Counted from the first letter of the stretch, positions 34,848-43,364 are shown. The stretch is 64,000 nucleotides of DNA from Indibacter alkaliphilus LW1 (GCF_000295935.2 NZ_ALWO02000023.1:124001-188000), one strand, 5' to 3'. The notes: generated by a model from the sequence alone, not told the origin. A program made the numbers and translations.

Positions 34848-37340
34848 ATGAAAAAGGTAGTTGTGATCGGAAATGGGATGGTGGGTTACAAGTTTTGTGA
34901 GAAGCTAAGAGCAAAGGATCCCGGAAAACAATTTGAAATTACGGTGTTTGGGGAGGAGCCTTGGCCTGCTTATGACAGGGTTCATCTTAGTGCTTATTTT
35001 TCGGGCAAAAAGGCAAATGACCTTTTATTGGCTTCCCGATCTTGGTATAGGGAAAATCAGATTGACCTTAGAACTAAGGAACTTATTGTTCTGATTGACA
35101 GGGAAAACAAGTGTGTACTGAGTCATTTGGGGCACAAAATCCATTATGATTATCTGATCTTGGCTACAGGAGCATCTGCTTTTGTTCCGCCGATTCAGGG
35201 AGTAGAAAAGCGTGGAGTATTTATGTACAGAACTTTGGAGGACCTGGAATCTATGATGCAATATGGACAAAAAGCCAAATCTGCCGCTGTGATCGGGGGA
35301 GGGCTGCTTGGGCTGGAGGCTGCCAAAGCTGTCTTAGACATGGGCCTGAAAACCCACGTTATAGAATTTGCACCTAGGCTCATGCCCAGACAGCTGGATG
35401 AAGCTGGTTCAGGACTGCTTCAAAGCAAGCTTGAGGAACTAGGAATCAGCATTCATCTGAACAAAAATACCAGAGAGATCAAAGGAAACGGTAAATTGAC
35501 AGGGTTGGAGTTTGCAGACGGATCTTTTTTGGAGGTGGACATGCTGGTGGTTTCTGCTGGCATCAAACCAAGGGACGAGCTTGCGGAAAAGGCAGGTCTG
35601 GAAAAAGCAGCCCGAGGAGGTTTTGTAGTCAATGAGTTTTTGCAGACCAATGACCCTGATATTTTTGCCATTGGTGAAGCAGCTTCTTACAATAATATGG
35701 TTTTTGGATTGGTGGCACCGGGTTATGAGATGGCAACACAGGTAGTCAACCAACTTTTGCAAAATGAAGTCAGACCTTTTACAGGTTATGATATGTCAAC
35801 CAAGCTGAAACTTATAGGTGTTGAGGTAGGAAGTTTTGGGGATGCCTTCGGTGAATCAGAACCGAGTAAGCCCATTGTTTATGAAAATAAAAGTAAGGGT
35901 ATATATAAGAGAATCAACATTTCTGAAGATGGTAAGCGACTGCTTGGGGGAATCCTGGTAGGGGATACGTCTGTATACAGCATGCTTCTTCAAATGGTGC
36001 AAAACAATATGCCACTGCCTCCTGAGCCGGAAGACCTTATTCTTGGGGCAAGAGGTGGGGATAAAGAAATCGGAGCAGGGGTTGATGCCCTTCCGTCTAC
36101 AGCTCAGGTTTGTTCCTGCGAAAACATCAGTAAATCAGACCTGTGTGAAGTCATTTCCGAAGGGGTGCATGAAATAGATGCTTTAAAGAAATGTACCAAA
36201 GCAGGGACGGGCTGTGGTGGATGCATGCCATTGATCAAAGACCTGCTTCATGCAGAGTTGAAAGCCTTGGGAAAAAATGTAAAAAATGTAGTCTGTGAGC
36301 ATTTTGATTACTCCCGTCAGGAGCTTTTGGATTTGATAAAGGTCAGAGGAATAAAAACTTATGATGCTCTTCTTGATGAGTTTGGTGAAGGTGATGGTTG
36401 CGAGGTATGCAAGCCTTTGGTAGCATCTTTATTGGCCAGTACCTGGAATGATCTGGTTGTTTTGCAGGATACCATACAAGATACAAACGACCGTTTTTTA
36501 GCAAATATCCAAAAGGGAGGTACTTATTCTGTGGTACCTAGAATTCCCGGAGGTGAGATCACTCCTGACAAGCTCATTGTAATCGGTGAAGTTGCTAAAA
36601 AATATGGATTATACACCAAAATCACCGGAGGACAAAGGATAGACATGTTCGGGGCCAGAGTGGATGAGCTGCCTGATATTTGGGAAGAACTCATAGATGC
36701 GGGTTTTGAAAGCGGTCATGCTTATGGAAAGTCACTACGAACTGTCAAAAGCTGTGTGGGAACAACATGGTGCAGGTACGGCGTGCAAGATGCTGTTTCT
36801 TTTGCCATTCGGGTTGAAGAAAGATACCGGGGTCTTAGGTCTCCACATAAACTCAAAGGTGCAGTTTCGGGCTGCACGCGGGAATGTGCGGAAGCCCAGA
36901 GTAAGGATTTCGGTATCATTGCCACCGAAAAAGGCTGGAACCTTTATGTATGTGGTAATGGTGGGTCTAAACCTCAACATGCAGTACTCTTGGCCAATGA
37001 TCTGGACGATGAAACCTGCTTGAAATATATTGACCGTTTTCTGATGTTTTATATCAAGACGGCCGAACCACTCAATAGGACAGCCACATGGCTGAATAAA
37101 ATGGAAGGAGGGATTGCCTACCTGAAAGATGTAGTGGTGAACGATTGTCTGGGCCTAGGTGAGGAGTTAGAGAAGGAAATGGCATTTATGATAGAGACCT
37201 ATTCCTGTGAATGGAAAGAAGTAGTCAATAATCCTAGCCTTAGGGCCAAATTCAAACATTTTGTCAATGCAGAAGAAAAAGATCCGACAGTAGGATTTCA
37301 ACCAATGAGAGGACAAAAGCGACCTGTTGATTGGTCTTGA
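34848..37340 (+). CDS. nirB: Nitrite reductase [NAD(P)H], large subunit
   Basis: Cytoplasmic siroheme enzyme reducing nitrite to ammonium. 830 residues. FAD/NAD oxidoreductase at 1 to about 400 (VVVIGNGMVGYKFCEKL, AAVIGGGLLGLEAAKAV). Two BFD-like [2Fe-2S] segments at about 418-530 (QVCSCENISKSDL, GTGCGGCMPLI, and GDGCEVCKPLVASL). A ferredoxin-like half-domain follows (VPRIPGGEITPDKLIVIGE). The siroheme/[4Fe-4S] ligands are C636, C642, C676 and C680 (SCVGTTWC and GCTREC). All expected residues are present. Upstream lies the candidate operator cluster. nirD follows. Confidence 0.96.
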   Translation: MKKVVVIGNGMVGYKFCEKLRAKDPGKQFEITVFGEEPWPAYDRVHLSAYFSGKKANDLLLASRSWYRENQIDLRTKELIVLIDRENKCVLSHLGHKIHYDYLILATGASAFVPPIQGVEKRGVFMYRTLEDLESMMQYGQKAKSAAVIGGGLLGLEAAKAVLDMGLKTHVIEFAPRLMPRQLDEAGSGLLQSKLEELGISIHLNKNTREIKGNGKLTGLEFADGSFLEVDMLVVSAGIKPRDELAEKAGLEKAARGGFVVNEFLQTNDPDIFAIGEAASYNNMVFGLVAPGYEMATQVVNQLLQNEVRPFTGYDMSTKLKLIGVEVGSFGDAFGESEPSKPIVYENKSKGIYKRINISEDGKRLLGGILVGDTSVYSMLLQMVQNNMPLPPEPEDLILGARGGDKEIGAGVDALPSTAQVCSCENISKSDLCEVISEGVHEIDALKKCTKAGTGCGGCMPLIKDLLHAELKALGKNVKNVVCEHFDYSRQELLDLIKVRGIKTYDALLDEFGEGDGCEVCKPLVASLLASTWNDLVVLQDTIQDTNDRFLANIQKGGTYSVVPRIPGGEITPDKLIVIGEVAKKYGLYTKITGGQRIDMFGARVDELPDIWEELIDAGFESGHAYGKSLRTVKSCVGTTWCRYGVQDAVSFAIRVEERYRGLRSPHKLKGAVSGCTRECAEAQSKDFGIIATEKGWNLYVCGNGGSKPQHAVLLANDLDDETCLKYIDRFLMFYIKTAEPLNRTATWLNKMEGGIAYLKDVVVNDCLGLGEELEKEMAFMIETYSCEWKEVVNNPSLRAKFKHFVNAEEKDPTVGFQPMRGQKRPVDWS

Positions 37341-37399
37341 AAAATTAATGGTTTAAATAATTGTTGTATTCCAGATTCATTTACCAAACCTATTTTAAC

Positions 37400-37783
37400 A
37401 TGTTTACAGAATTAGAAAAATACAAAAAAGCGGAGCAATCTGAGGAGATTATATGGTTCAAGGCGGCTTCGGTATCGGCTTTTCCTGAAAATGGCGGAGC
37501 CTGTGTCAAGTACAAGGATTTGCAGATTGCTGTTTTCAATTTTACAAGAAGGAATGAATGGTATGCCTGCCAGAACTTATGCCCACATAAGATGCAGATG
37601 GCCCTTTCACGAGGGATGATCGGCTCTTGTGGAGAAGAACCCAAGGTTGCTTGTCCTTTTCATAAAATGACTTTTTCTCTTAAAAACGGAAATAACCTCG
37701 ATGGAGATGAATGCTCCATCATCACCTATCCTGTGAAAGTGGAGGATGGCTTCGTTTTTATAGGATTTGATCAAAATTACTGA
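37400..37783 (+). CDS. nirD: Nitrite reductase small subunit (Rieske-type)
   Basis: 127 residues from the ATG at 37400 (MFTELEKYKKAE). The open frame reaches back to 37361 but that extension looks non-coding. Rieske fold with both ligand pairs present: LCPHKMQMALSRG (C-x-H) and VACPFHKMTFSL (C-x2-H). Many enterobacterial NirD proteins lack these ligands; here a [2Fe-2S] cluster is likely. Lies 59 bases after nirB and ends YPVKVEDGFVFIGF, typical for NirD. Confidence 0.9.
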   Translation: MFTELEKYKKAEQSEEIIWFKAASVSAFPENGGACVKYKDLQIAVFNFTRRNEWYACQNLCPHKMQMALSRGMIGSCGEEPKVACPFHKMTFSLKNGNNLDGDECSIITYPVKVEDGFVFIGFDQNY

Positions 37784-37839
37784 GAATTAATTTCATTTGT
37801 ATTGTTCAAATTGCGTATTTACACTTAATATTGGTTTAA

Positions 37840-37870
37840 ATACTTAAATTTGAATTTAAAAATTAAGTAT
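37840..37870. promoter_or_regulatory. Inverted repeat abutting the sensor-kinase start
   Basis: ATACTTAA at 37840-37847 and TTAAGTAT at 37863-37870 are perfect reverse complements 15 bases apart, ending one base before the ATG at 37871. The hexamers are those of the nitrate-regulon motif but in the opposite order (TACTTA first). It could be an autoregulatory operator or an mRNA hairpin hiding the start (inference). Confidence 0.4.
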
Positions 37871-39661
37871 ATGGATACTGGTGAACAGGGTATAAAAAGG
37901 TTTTCAAACCTCCGATGGAGGTACCTGTTTGCATTGTCTGCGATAGCCTTGACCATTTTGATCAGTCAGGGTATTCTCCAGTACTATATTTCCCAACAGG
38001 AAAGTGATTCCAGAGAGGTGAACCTTTCCGGCAGGCAGCGTATGCTCAGTCAAAAAATCGCCAAAACAGCATTACTTTTTTCCAATGCTAAGGGTCCCGA
38101 AAGGGATCAATACCGAAAGGATTTGACCAAAAGTCTTCAGGAATGGACCATTGCACATGAAGCCTTATTATCCGGCAACCAAGAATTGGGTGTCAAAGGT
38201 GTTACTGATAAGGATGTTCTGATGCTTTTCAATCAAATAGAGCCTAATTTCGAAGCAATGGTATCAGGGGTTTCCAGCTTATTGACGGATGACTTGGAAG
38301 ATGATGCATTGGAATCAATTCTTGCAAATGAAGGGGCTTTTTTGGAAGTAATGGACCAGATTGTAGATCAAATTGACCGATTGGCCCAGGCAAAAGTATC
38401 CCGTTTGCGTAAGGCCGAACTCGTTCTACTTGGGCTTGCTCTGTTTCTGATATTTCTCGAGCTGAGGTTTATTTTTTGGCCTTCTGCTCAACTGATCAAA
38501 AGCAATTTTAAAGAATTGGCTGAAAAGGAGTCCAATTCCAGAAAAATGACCTTGGAAATATCGGCACTATATGAATCTTTGGAAAAATCCTACCTAGAAT
38601 TAGCAGAGGCAGAAGTTGAAGTAGAGGACCTGACACTCTATGCCCAATGCAGTCCAACCGGTGACTTCACTTATTTTTCTGAAAAATTTTCCGAGATTAT
38701 GACTTTTGGGGATGTGAAACCTTTGAATCTCTTTACTTGGCTGGAGAATCAAGGGTACAATTCCAAATTTGTCCAAAAAATCAAAGACCTGCTCCATGAA
38801 GGCGAAAGCTGGGAAGGAGACCTAAAGTTGGTCAACGAAGAAGGAGACTTTGTCTGGCTTCAATTGCATTTGGTTCCAGTTCTCGATAAGGAATCCCAGA
38901 TAGAAAGCCTGATGCTGATTTCAGTGGATGAGACTGAAGTGAAGGAGGCACAGGCACGATCTCAGGAAATTCACAAGGAAAAACTGGACAAACGACTTAA
39001 GGAACAGCAGTACAGGTCAGCATTGATTCTGGAGGGACAGGAAGAAGAGCGGAGAAGGATTTCAAGGGACCTTCATGATGGCATTGGTCAGTACCTTTCT
39101 GCACTCAAATTCAGTCTCGACGGCATCAATGAGGTGAAGACTTTTCAAGAGGAAAAAAGACTTGAAGTGTCCAAAAAGCTGATCGCTGATGTGATAAAAG
39201 AAGTCCGAAGAATATCCTTTCATTTGACACCTGTAGCCTTATCGGATTATGGACTGGCAGCCGTGCTCAACAAGTTTGCCGATGAAATGTCCAAAATTTC
39301 CAAAATCCCTGTGGTTTTTGAAAACAGGACTGGCTTCCTTTCCAGGTTAGAAGTCAAGACGGAGAACAATATTTACCGCATCGTACAGGAAGCTGTAAAC
39401 AATGCGATCAAGTACTCGGAAGCAAGCCAGATCAAAATCAGGCTTGCGCACAACACAAAATTTCTAAATTTGGAAATTATAGATGACGGGAAGGGCTTTG
39501 ATTATGGCAAACTGACCCAAGAAGGCCATTTTAAAGCCTCAGGTCATGGAATCTTTAACATTAAGGAAAGAGTAAACTTTATCAATGGCCAGTTTTTGTT
39601 GGAAACAGCTCCTGGAAAAGGAACCAAGATCCAAATTGATTTACCATTGGAATATAAATAA
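37871..39661 (+). CDS. NIT/PilJ-type sensor histidine kinase (NarX-like)
   Basis: 596 residues from the ATG at 37871; a TTG at 37850 is less likely. Two membrane helices (about 17-40 and 183-205) enclose a periplasmic helical domain with NLSGRQRMLSQKIAKTALL. This is the P-box-like signature of PilJ/NIT and NarX-type nitrate sensors. A PAS-like domain follows (about 265-355), then HisKA_3 with RRRISRDLHDGIGQYLSAL (phospho-acceptor His) and an HATPase (NIYRIVQEAVNNAIKYS, DDGKGFD, GHGIFNIKERV). Sits 87 bases after nirD and 8 bases before its response regulator. Probably senses nitrate or nitrite for the neighbouring genes. Confidence 0.88.
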   Translation: MDTGEQGIKRFSNLRWRYLFALSAIALTILISQGILQYYISQQESDSREVNLSGRQRMLSQKIAKTALLFSNAKGPERDQYRKDLTKSLQEWTIAHEALLSGNQELGVKGVTDKDVLMLFNQIEPNFEAMVSGVSSLLTDDLEDDALESILANEGAFLEVMDQIVDQIDRLAQAKVSRLRKAELVLLGLALFLIFLELRFIFWPSAQLIKSNFKELAEKESNSRKMTLEISALYESLEKSYLELAEAEVEVEDLTLYAQCSPTGDFTYFSEKFSEIMTFGDVKPLNLFTWLENQGYNSKFVQKIKDLLHEGESWEGDLKLVNEEGDFVWLQLHLVPVLDKESQIESLMLISVDETEVKEAQARSQEIHKEKLDKRLKEQQYRSALILEGQEEERRRISRDLHDGIGQYLSALKFSLDGINEVKTFQEEKRLEVSKKLIADVIKEVRRISFHLTPVALSDYGLAAVLNKFADEMSKISKIPVVFENRTGFLSRLEVKTENNIYRIVQEAVNNAIKYSEASQIKIRLAHNTKFLNLEIIDDGKGFDYGKLTQEGHFKASGHGIFNIKERVNFINGQFLLETAPGKGTKIQIDLPLEYK

Positions 39662-39669
39662 TAACCCAA

Positions 39670-40353
39670 ATGACGACAGATCAGATAAATGTAGTATTGG
39701 CAGATGACCATACCGTAGTACGAAACGGTATTAAACTATTGCTCGAAACAGAAGGTGAAATCAAAGTCATTGGAGAAGCCAATGATGGATTGGAAGCCCT
39801 CGAAGCCGTAAAGCAGCTGCAACCGGATGTACTTGTGATTGATATCCGGATGCCCAACATGAATGGCTTGGAGGCAACCCGAAAACTCAAAGATTATTCT
39901 GAAAAGACCAGGGCATTGATCCTCTCCATGCACAATGATGATGAGTATATCCTCCAATCAGTGGAAGTAGGGGCATCAGGATACCTGCTGAAAGATACGA
40001 GCAAAGATGAATTTCTCAAAGCTATCCGTTCCATACACAAAGGAGGAAAATATTTTAGTGGGGATATCAGCAATGTGCTGATCAATTCCTACCTGACCGT
40101 CAAAAATCCAGGTGAGCCGGTCCAAAAGGACTCAGAATATGATTATGACCTTACCAAGCGTGAAAAGGAAATTCTGAGGCTGATTTACAGCGGTGTGAAT
40201 AATAAGGAGATTGCCGATCAGCTCAAAAAAAGCATCAGAACTATTGAGACACACCGCTTTAATATCATGAAAAAGCTGAATGTCAGCAGTGTGGTAGAAT
40301 TGCTCAAAAAGGTGGAAGAGGAAAAGGGATTGCAGAAAATTGTCGGTAAATAG
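39670..40353 (+). CDS. NarL/LuxR-family response regulator
   Basis: 227 residues. Receiver domain (about 1-125): INVVLADDHTVVRNGIKLLL, phospho-acceptor Asp in DVLVIDIRMPNMNGLEA, and GASGYLLKDTSKDEF. LuxR-type HTH (about 160-220): DLTKREKEILRLIYSGVNNK, then EIADQLKKSIRTIETHRFNI. Cognate of the NIT sensor kinase immediately upstream. It is the best candidate to bind the TAAGTA-N4-TACTTA sites (inference). Confidence 0.92.
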   Translation: MTTDQINVVLADDHTVVRNGIKLLLETEGEIKVIGEANDGLEALEAVKQLQPDVLVIDIRMPNMNGLEATRKLKDYSEKTRALILSMHNDDEYILQSVEVGASGYLLKDTSKDEFLKAIRSIHKGGKYFSGDISNVLINSYLTVKNPGEPVQKDSEYDYDLTKREKEILRLIYSGVNNKEIADQLKKSIRTIETHRFNIMKKLNVSSVVELLKKVEEEKGLQKIVGK

Positions 40354-40537
40354 AACATTTATAGATTTTGGGGAAAAAGTAATGGTGATACAAGTTCATG
40401 CACCTCAAATACGGAATGAGTTATGTTCTCTATTCCTTTAAGTTTACTTCTCAGTGAAAAACGGGAAAAAAGAAATTCCAGAACTTCAATACAAACTAAT
40501 TTCATTGAATTTCCCTTAAGACGATAAAATTCCATTT

Positions 40538-41110
40538 ATGCCTTCATTAGACCATTTCATCCAAGAATATTTCGGTGTCCTAAAGCAGGAAGACTTGAAG
40601 GCTGTGACTGAAAGATTTCATGAGGGAAAACTTCAAAAAGGGGAGTACTTTTTAAAGCAAGGCCAGGAATCAAATAAAATGAGCTTTGTAAAAACTGGGT
40701 TAATTAGAATCTTTGCTAATGAAGACGGCAAAGAAATCACCCAGTGGATCTCTGGTCCGGGCTACTTTGTGACCGAGATCAGCAGTTTTATGTTTGGGGG
40801 CAGTTCAAGATGGAATATGCAGGCCTTGACCGAGGTAGAGCTATTTACCATCAGCAAAACGGATTATCAGAATATCGTCAAAGTGGTGCCGCAATGGCAT
40901 GAGCTGGAAAAGCTATTTATTGTCAAATGCTTCGCCATATTAGAAAACCGTATTTACAATCATCTTTCAAAATCGGCAGAGCAACGTTACAATGCCTTTT
41001 TTGCTCAAAACCCTTCGCTATTCAACCAAGTGCCTTTACAATACATCGCCTCCATGCTTGGGATGACCCCTGAAACCTTCAGCAGGATCCGAAATAAGCA
41101 GCTTTCCTGA
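40538..41110 (+). CDS. Crp/Fnr-family transcriptional regulator
   Basis: 190 residues, typical of Bacteroidota. Cyclic-nucleotide-binding-like domain 1 to about 115 (EGKLQKGEYFLKQGQESNKM, GLIRIFANEDGKE). HTH_Crp near the C-terminus with VPLQYIASMLGMTPETFSRI, where E-x-x-S-R is the recognition pattern of regulators that read TTGA half sites. No FNR-type N-terminal cysteine cluster is seen, so oxygen sensing is not indicated. An 18-bp palindrome containing TTGAT-N4-ATCAA starts 3 bases after its stop. Confidence 0.88.
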   Translation: MPSLDHFIQEYFGVLKQEDLKAVTERFHEGKLQKGEYFLKQGQESNKMSFVKTGLIRIFANEDGKEITQWISGPGYFVTEISSFMFGGSSRWNMQALTEVELFTISKTDYQNIVKVVPQWHELEKLFIVKCFAILENRIYNHLSKSAEQRYNAFFAQNPSLFNQVPLQYIASMLGMTPETFSRIRNKQLS

Positions 41111-41112
41111 TT

Positions 41113-41130
41113 TCTTGATTTTTATCAAGA
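41113..41130. promoter_or_regulatory. FNR/CRP-type operator
   Basis: TCTTGAT-TTTT-ATCAAGA is a perfect palindrome containing TTGAT-N4-ATCAA. Its centre is about 41 bases before the expected start point of the promoter at 41151, the class II activation position. Confidence 0.65.
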
Positions 41131-41150
41131 GAAGCAGTTTGCCAAGCCCC

Positions 41151-41158
41151 TACCTTTG
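41151..41158 (+). promoter_or_regulatory. -7 promoter element of the SRPBCC gene
   Basis: TACCTTTG, a perfect TAnnTTTG, 20 bases after the FNR-like palindrome and 38 bases before the ATG at 41197. No good -33 element is present apart from the palindrome, which fits activator dependence. Confidence 0.55.
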
Positions 41159-41196
41159 GTTCATCATTAATTTGTAAAAACAAAAATTTAAGAACC

Positions 41197-41646
41197 ATGC
41201 AAAAGGAAATTAAAACCCAGATACATATCAACGCCACCCCTCAACAAGTATGGGATGTGCTTACTGATTTTGAAAAGCACGGCCAATGGAATCCATTTAT
41301 TAGGTCTATTTCAGGAATAGCTAAAGAAGGAAACAAAATCAAAGTTGTTCTTGGGCCTCAAGGTGATAAACCCATGACTTTCAATCCAAAGGTTTTGGCT
41401 TTTAAAGAAGCGCAAGAATTCAGATGGTTAGGCCATTTATTTTCCCCTGGAATCTTTGATGGGGAACATTACTTTGAGCTAATGGAAAATGTAGATGGAA
41501 GCACCACCTTTATCCATGGAGAAAAGTTTAAAGGGATGCTGGTAGGTATGATGGCTAAAAAGTTGGACACAGCTATCAAGCAAGGCTTTGAGGCGATGAA
41601 CAAAGCTCTCAAAAAACAAGCTGAAGAATACGTTTTTGCCACTTAA
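41197..41646 (+). CDS. SRPBCC (polyketide cyclase-like) protein
   Basis: 149 residues: KEIKTQIHINATPQQVWDVL, DFEKHGQWNPFIRSI, SPGIFDGEHYFELMENVDGS, with a C-terminal helix LDTAIKQGFEAMNKALK. This is the polyketide_cyc2/SRPBCC fold. Ligand and role unknown. Likely under control of the Crp/Fnr regulator upstream. Confidence 0.82.
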   Translation: MQKEIKTQIHINATPQQVWDVLTDFEKHGQWNPFIRSISGIAKEGNKIKVVLGPQGDKPMTFNPKVLAFKEAQEFRWLGHLFSPGIFDGEHYFELMENVDGSTTFIHGEKFKGMLVGMMAKKLDTAIKQGFEAMNKALKKQAEEYVFAT

Positions 41647-41653
41647 ATTATTA

Positions 41654-41751
41654 GCCACTAATAACACTAATAAAAACGAATAAAAATATTAGTGCAAATC
41701 CGTGTGATTCGTGGTAAAAAAACATTAGTGCAAATCTGTGCCATTCGTGGC
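41654..41751. repeat. Imperfect palindromic dispersed-type repeat with tandem unit
   Basis: Two 28-bp units, ATTAGTGCAAATCCGTG... at 41688-41715 and ATTAGTGCAAATCTGTG... at 41724-41751, repeat with a 36-bp period and differ at four positions. The left part, 41654-41681 (GCCACTAATAACACTAAT...), is an imperfect reverse complement of the first unit (about two thirds identical). So the element can fold as a hairpin followed by an extra right arm. The wording ...GTGCAAATC-GTG--ATTCGTGG is one I know as a recurrent intergenic repeat in Bacteroidota and some other bacteria. Confidence 0.7.
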
Positions 41752-41758
41752 ATCCCAT

Positions 41759-42337
41759 TCAGCTTCCCTTCAACTTTTCACCTTTGGCCGACAGTTCAGC
41801 TATCTGATCAATCCTAGCCATTCTCGTCTTTTCAGCTTTGGCTAATTTAATCCATCGTAAAACAAAGCGCTTACTTGAATCATTGATGGCATAGAAAAAT
41901 TCTGTAGCCTCGGGCTTATTGTCCAAAGCGTCCTGTAGGTCTACCGGGACAATTAACTTGTCCACATCTTCCATAAAATCCCAAAGCCCATTTTGCTTAG
42001 AAAGCTCAATGGACTGAAAACCGGCCTCTTGCATTTTACCTTCTTCAATCAACTTGGCAGCTCTGTCTTTATAGGTCTTTGCCCAATGTTCGACTTTTCT
42101 TGGTGAGATCAGCTGCATGGTTCTGTCTTCATCCAACTTCCTTCTGATCCCATCTATCCAACCAAAACATAAGAGTTCATCTAAAACCTGAGAGGTGGAA
42201 AGGTATTTTTCTAGAATGATTTTTTTATAAGTAACCAGCCATACACTTTCCTTCTGTTGATGGTTTTGTTCTAACCATCTTCGCAATTCTTCCTGTGAAG
42301 CTACTTCTACTTTTTCGAAATTGTCGGTTTGGATCAT
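41759..42337 (-). CDS. YdeI/OmpD-associated-family protein
   Basis: 192 residues. It starts with VEVASQEELRRWLEQNHQQK and ESVWLVTYKK, then LDELLCFGWIDGIRRKLDED, then YKDRAAKLIEEGKMQEAG, and ends with KFVLRWIKLAK-like helices (RFVLRWIKLAKAEKTR). This is the YdeI pattern (bacteriocin-protection / OmpD-associated). Molecular function is not established. Its ATG overlaps the stop of a 57-codon frame upstream. Confidence 0.85.
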   Translation of the reverse strand: MIQTDNFEKVEVASQEELRRWLEQNHQQKESVWLVTYKKIILEKYLSTSQVLDELLCFGWIDGIRRKLDEDRTMQLISPRKVEHWAKTYKDRAAKLIEEGKMQEAGFQSIELSKQNGLWDFMEDVDKLIVPVDLQDALDNKPEATEFFYAINDSSKRFVLRWIKLAKAEKTRMARIDQIAELSAKGEKLKGS

Positions 42338-42507
42338 AAGGAATTCGCTTTTTTCAAAAACTCCCTTAAAGGCTCAGCCAATACATAGGCTTTTTCAACA
42401 GAGTTCAAAAAATCATCACTGACAACTTCATCTTCTGAAAGATCCCTTAAAAACCTGAATATTTCTTTCTTATCCAAAGTGAACTTTTCTGAATTAATCC
42501 ATTTCAT
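42334..42507 (-). CDS. Possible small protein upstream of ydeI-like gene (57 aa)
   Basis: A 57-residue frame from the ATG at 42507, starting MKWINSEKFTLDKKEIFRFL and ending REFLKKANSL. Charged and helical, no hydrophobic segment. Its stop overlaps the ATG of the next gene (ATGA), and it lies 2 bases after the stop of another short frame (42510-42665). Overlap coupling and amphipathic composition make it plausible. No family recognised. Confidence 0.45.
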   Translation of the reverse strand: MKWINSEKFTLDKKEIFRFLRDLSEDEVVSDDFLNSVEKAYVLAEPLREFLKKANSL

Positions 42508-42509
42508 AC

Positions 42510-42675
42510 TTACTGTCCATCCAAATGTAACAGATCCACATCTAATACCCTATCTATAAAATCCACTTTTGTGATTTCCGAAGCAGGCAGCTCGTAAATA
42601 GCTAAGAAAGAAGTGTTAAAAATCAACGGCTGTTGCTCCGCTGCTACTTTCAATTCTTCGGGCAATTTTATTCAT
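42510..42675 (-). pseudogene. Short frameshifted reading frame of unknown family
   Basis: A 51-residue frame without ATG reads LPEELKVAAEQQPLIFNTSF and ends ITKVDFIDRVLDVDLLHLDG plus Q. An ATG at 42675 begins MNKI in a neighbouring phase, with one extra base in an A run between them, so a slip there would join MNKI to LPEELK. Either a decayed gene, a frameshift or a TTG start. Unrecognised. The rest of the gap up to 42784 holds nothing I can identify. Confidence 0.35.
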
Positions 42676-42784
42676 TAAACACAAAAGAAAGTTTGATGTC
42701 CTGAATTAGAGTCTATTACAAATCTAACCAAGAAACGAAACTTAAACTGTTAAACCCCCAACAAGCTAAAAAATATCAGCATCC

Positions 42785-43171
42785 TTAATTAATCAACTCA
42801 AAATTTAGATAATCCTGCATTAATTTGAAGTGTTTATCGAAAGTAAAAAGTGAAATTTTTTCCTGAATAACCTGTTGCAAGATGATCAAATCAGGAATGC
42901 CTACCTTATTTACCCCATTTTGAAGGTTCAGAACTTGATATTTTCTTATCAGCGACCAATCAATGCTTAAAGGAATGGTTTCCAATTCTTGAAGGTTTTC
43001 TACAATGTCAAATTTGCCTTTATGTTCCAAAAAAGGTGATAATTCTGTTAAAATTAGCTCATTGGTGCAAACCAAGTCCTCTATGATCATTTGGTCAAGG
43101 AGTGGGACATTGCCCGACTTGAAATAATCAATCCACACCGAACTATCCACCAAAACCCTATACCCCGACAT
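42785..43171 (-). CDS. PIN-domain ribonuclease (VapC-like toxin)
   Basis: 128 residues: VLVDSSVWIDYFKSG (first acidic residue), TNELILTELSPF, and GIPDLIILQQVIQ followed by LFTFDKHFKLM. The conserved acidic residues are spaced as in PIN nucleases. Toxin half of a type II system; the target RNA is not predictable. Directly follows its antitoxin gene (1 base gap). Confidence 0.85.
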   Translation of the reverse strand: MSGYRVLVDSSVWIDYFKSGNVPLLDQMIIEDLVCTNELILTELSPFLEHKGKFDIVENLQELETIPLSIDWSLIRKYQVLNLQNGVNKVGIPDLIILQQVIQEKISLFTFDKHFKLMQDYLNFELIN

Positions 43172-43172
43172 A

Positions 43173-43364
43173 CTATCTATTTCTAAGCGAGTCTAAATCA
43201 ATATCCAGATCAATTGTTCCTTTATGGGTGATTAAACGCTTCCTTTTAATTCGTCCAATCTGTTCCTCCAAAGCTTCCTTTATTAATTGACTTTTTGTTT
43301 TAGCACCGGTAAGCTCCATCGCTTCCTTGATTAGCTTTTCAGGAATTTCTAATGTAGTTCTCAT
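43173..43364 (-). CDS. VapB-like antitoxin
   Basis: 63 residues. It starts MRTTLEIPEKLIKEAMELTG then AKTKSQLIKEALEEQIGRIK, a ribbon-helix-helix type antitoxin of the VapB/DUF2191 kind. The basic C-terminal part (KRKRLITHKG) and acidic tail (DLDIDLDSL) suit toxin binding. It should neutralise the PIN protein and repress its own promoter (family knowledge). Confidence 0.82.
   Translation of the reverse strand: MRTTLEIPEKLIKEAMELTGAKTKSQLIKEALEEQIGRIKRKRLITHKGTIDLDIDLDSLRNR

Noticed and set aside
37361-37399. Longer N-terminus for nirD
   Set aside because: The extra 13 residues are not NirD-like. The internal ATG at 37400 gives the normal length.
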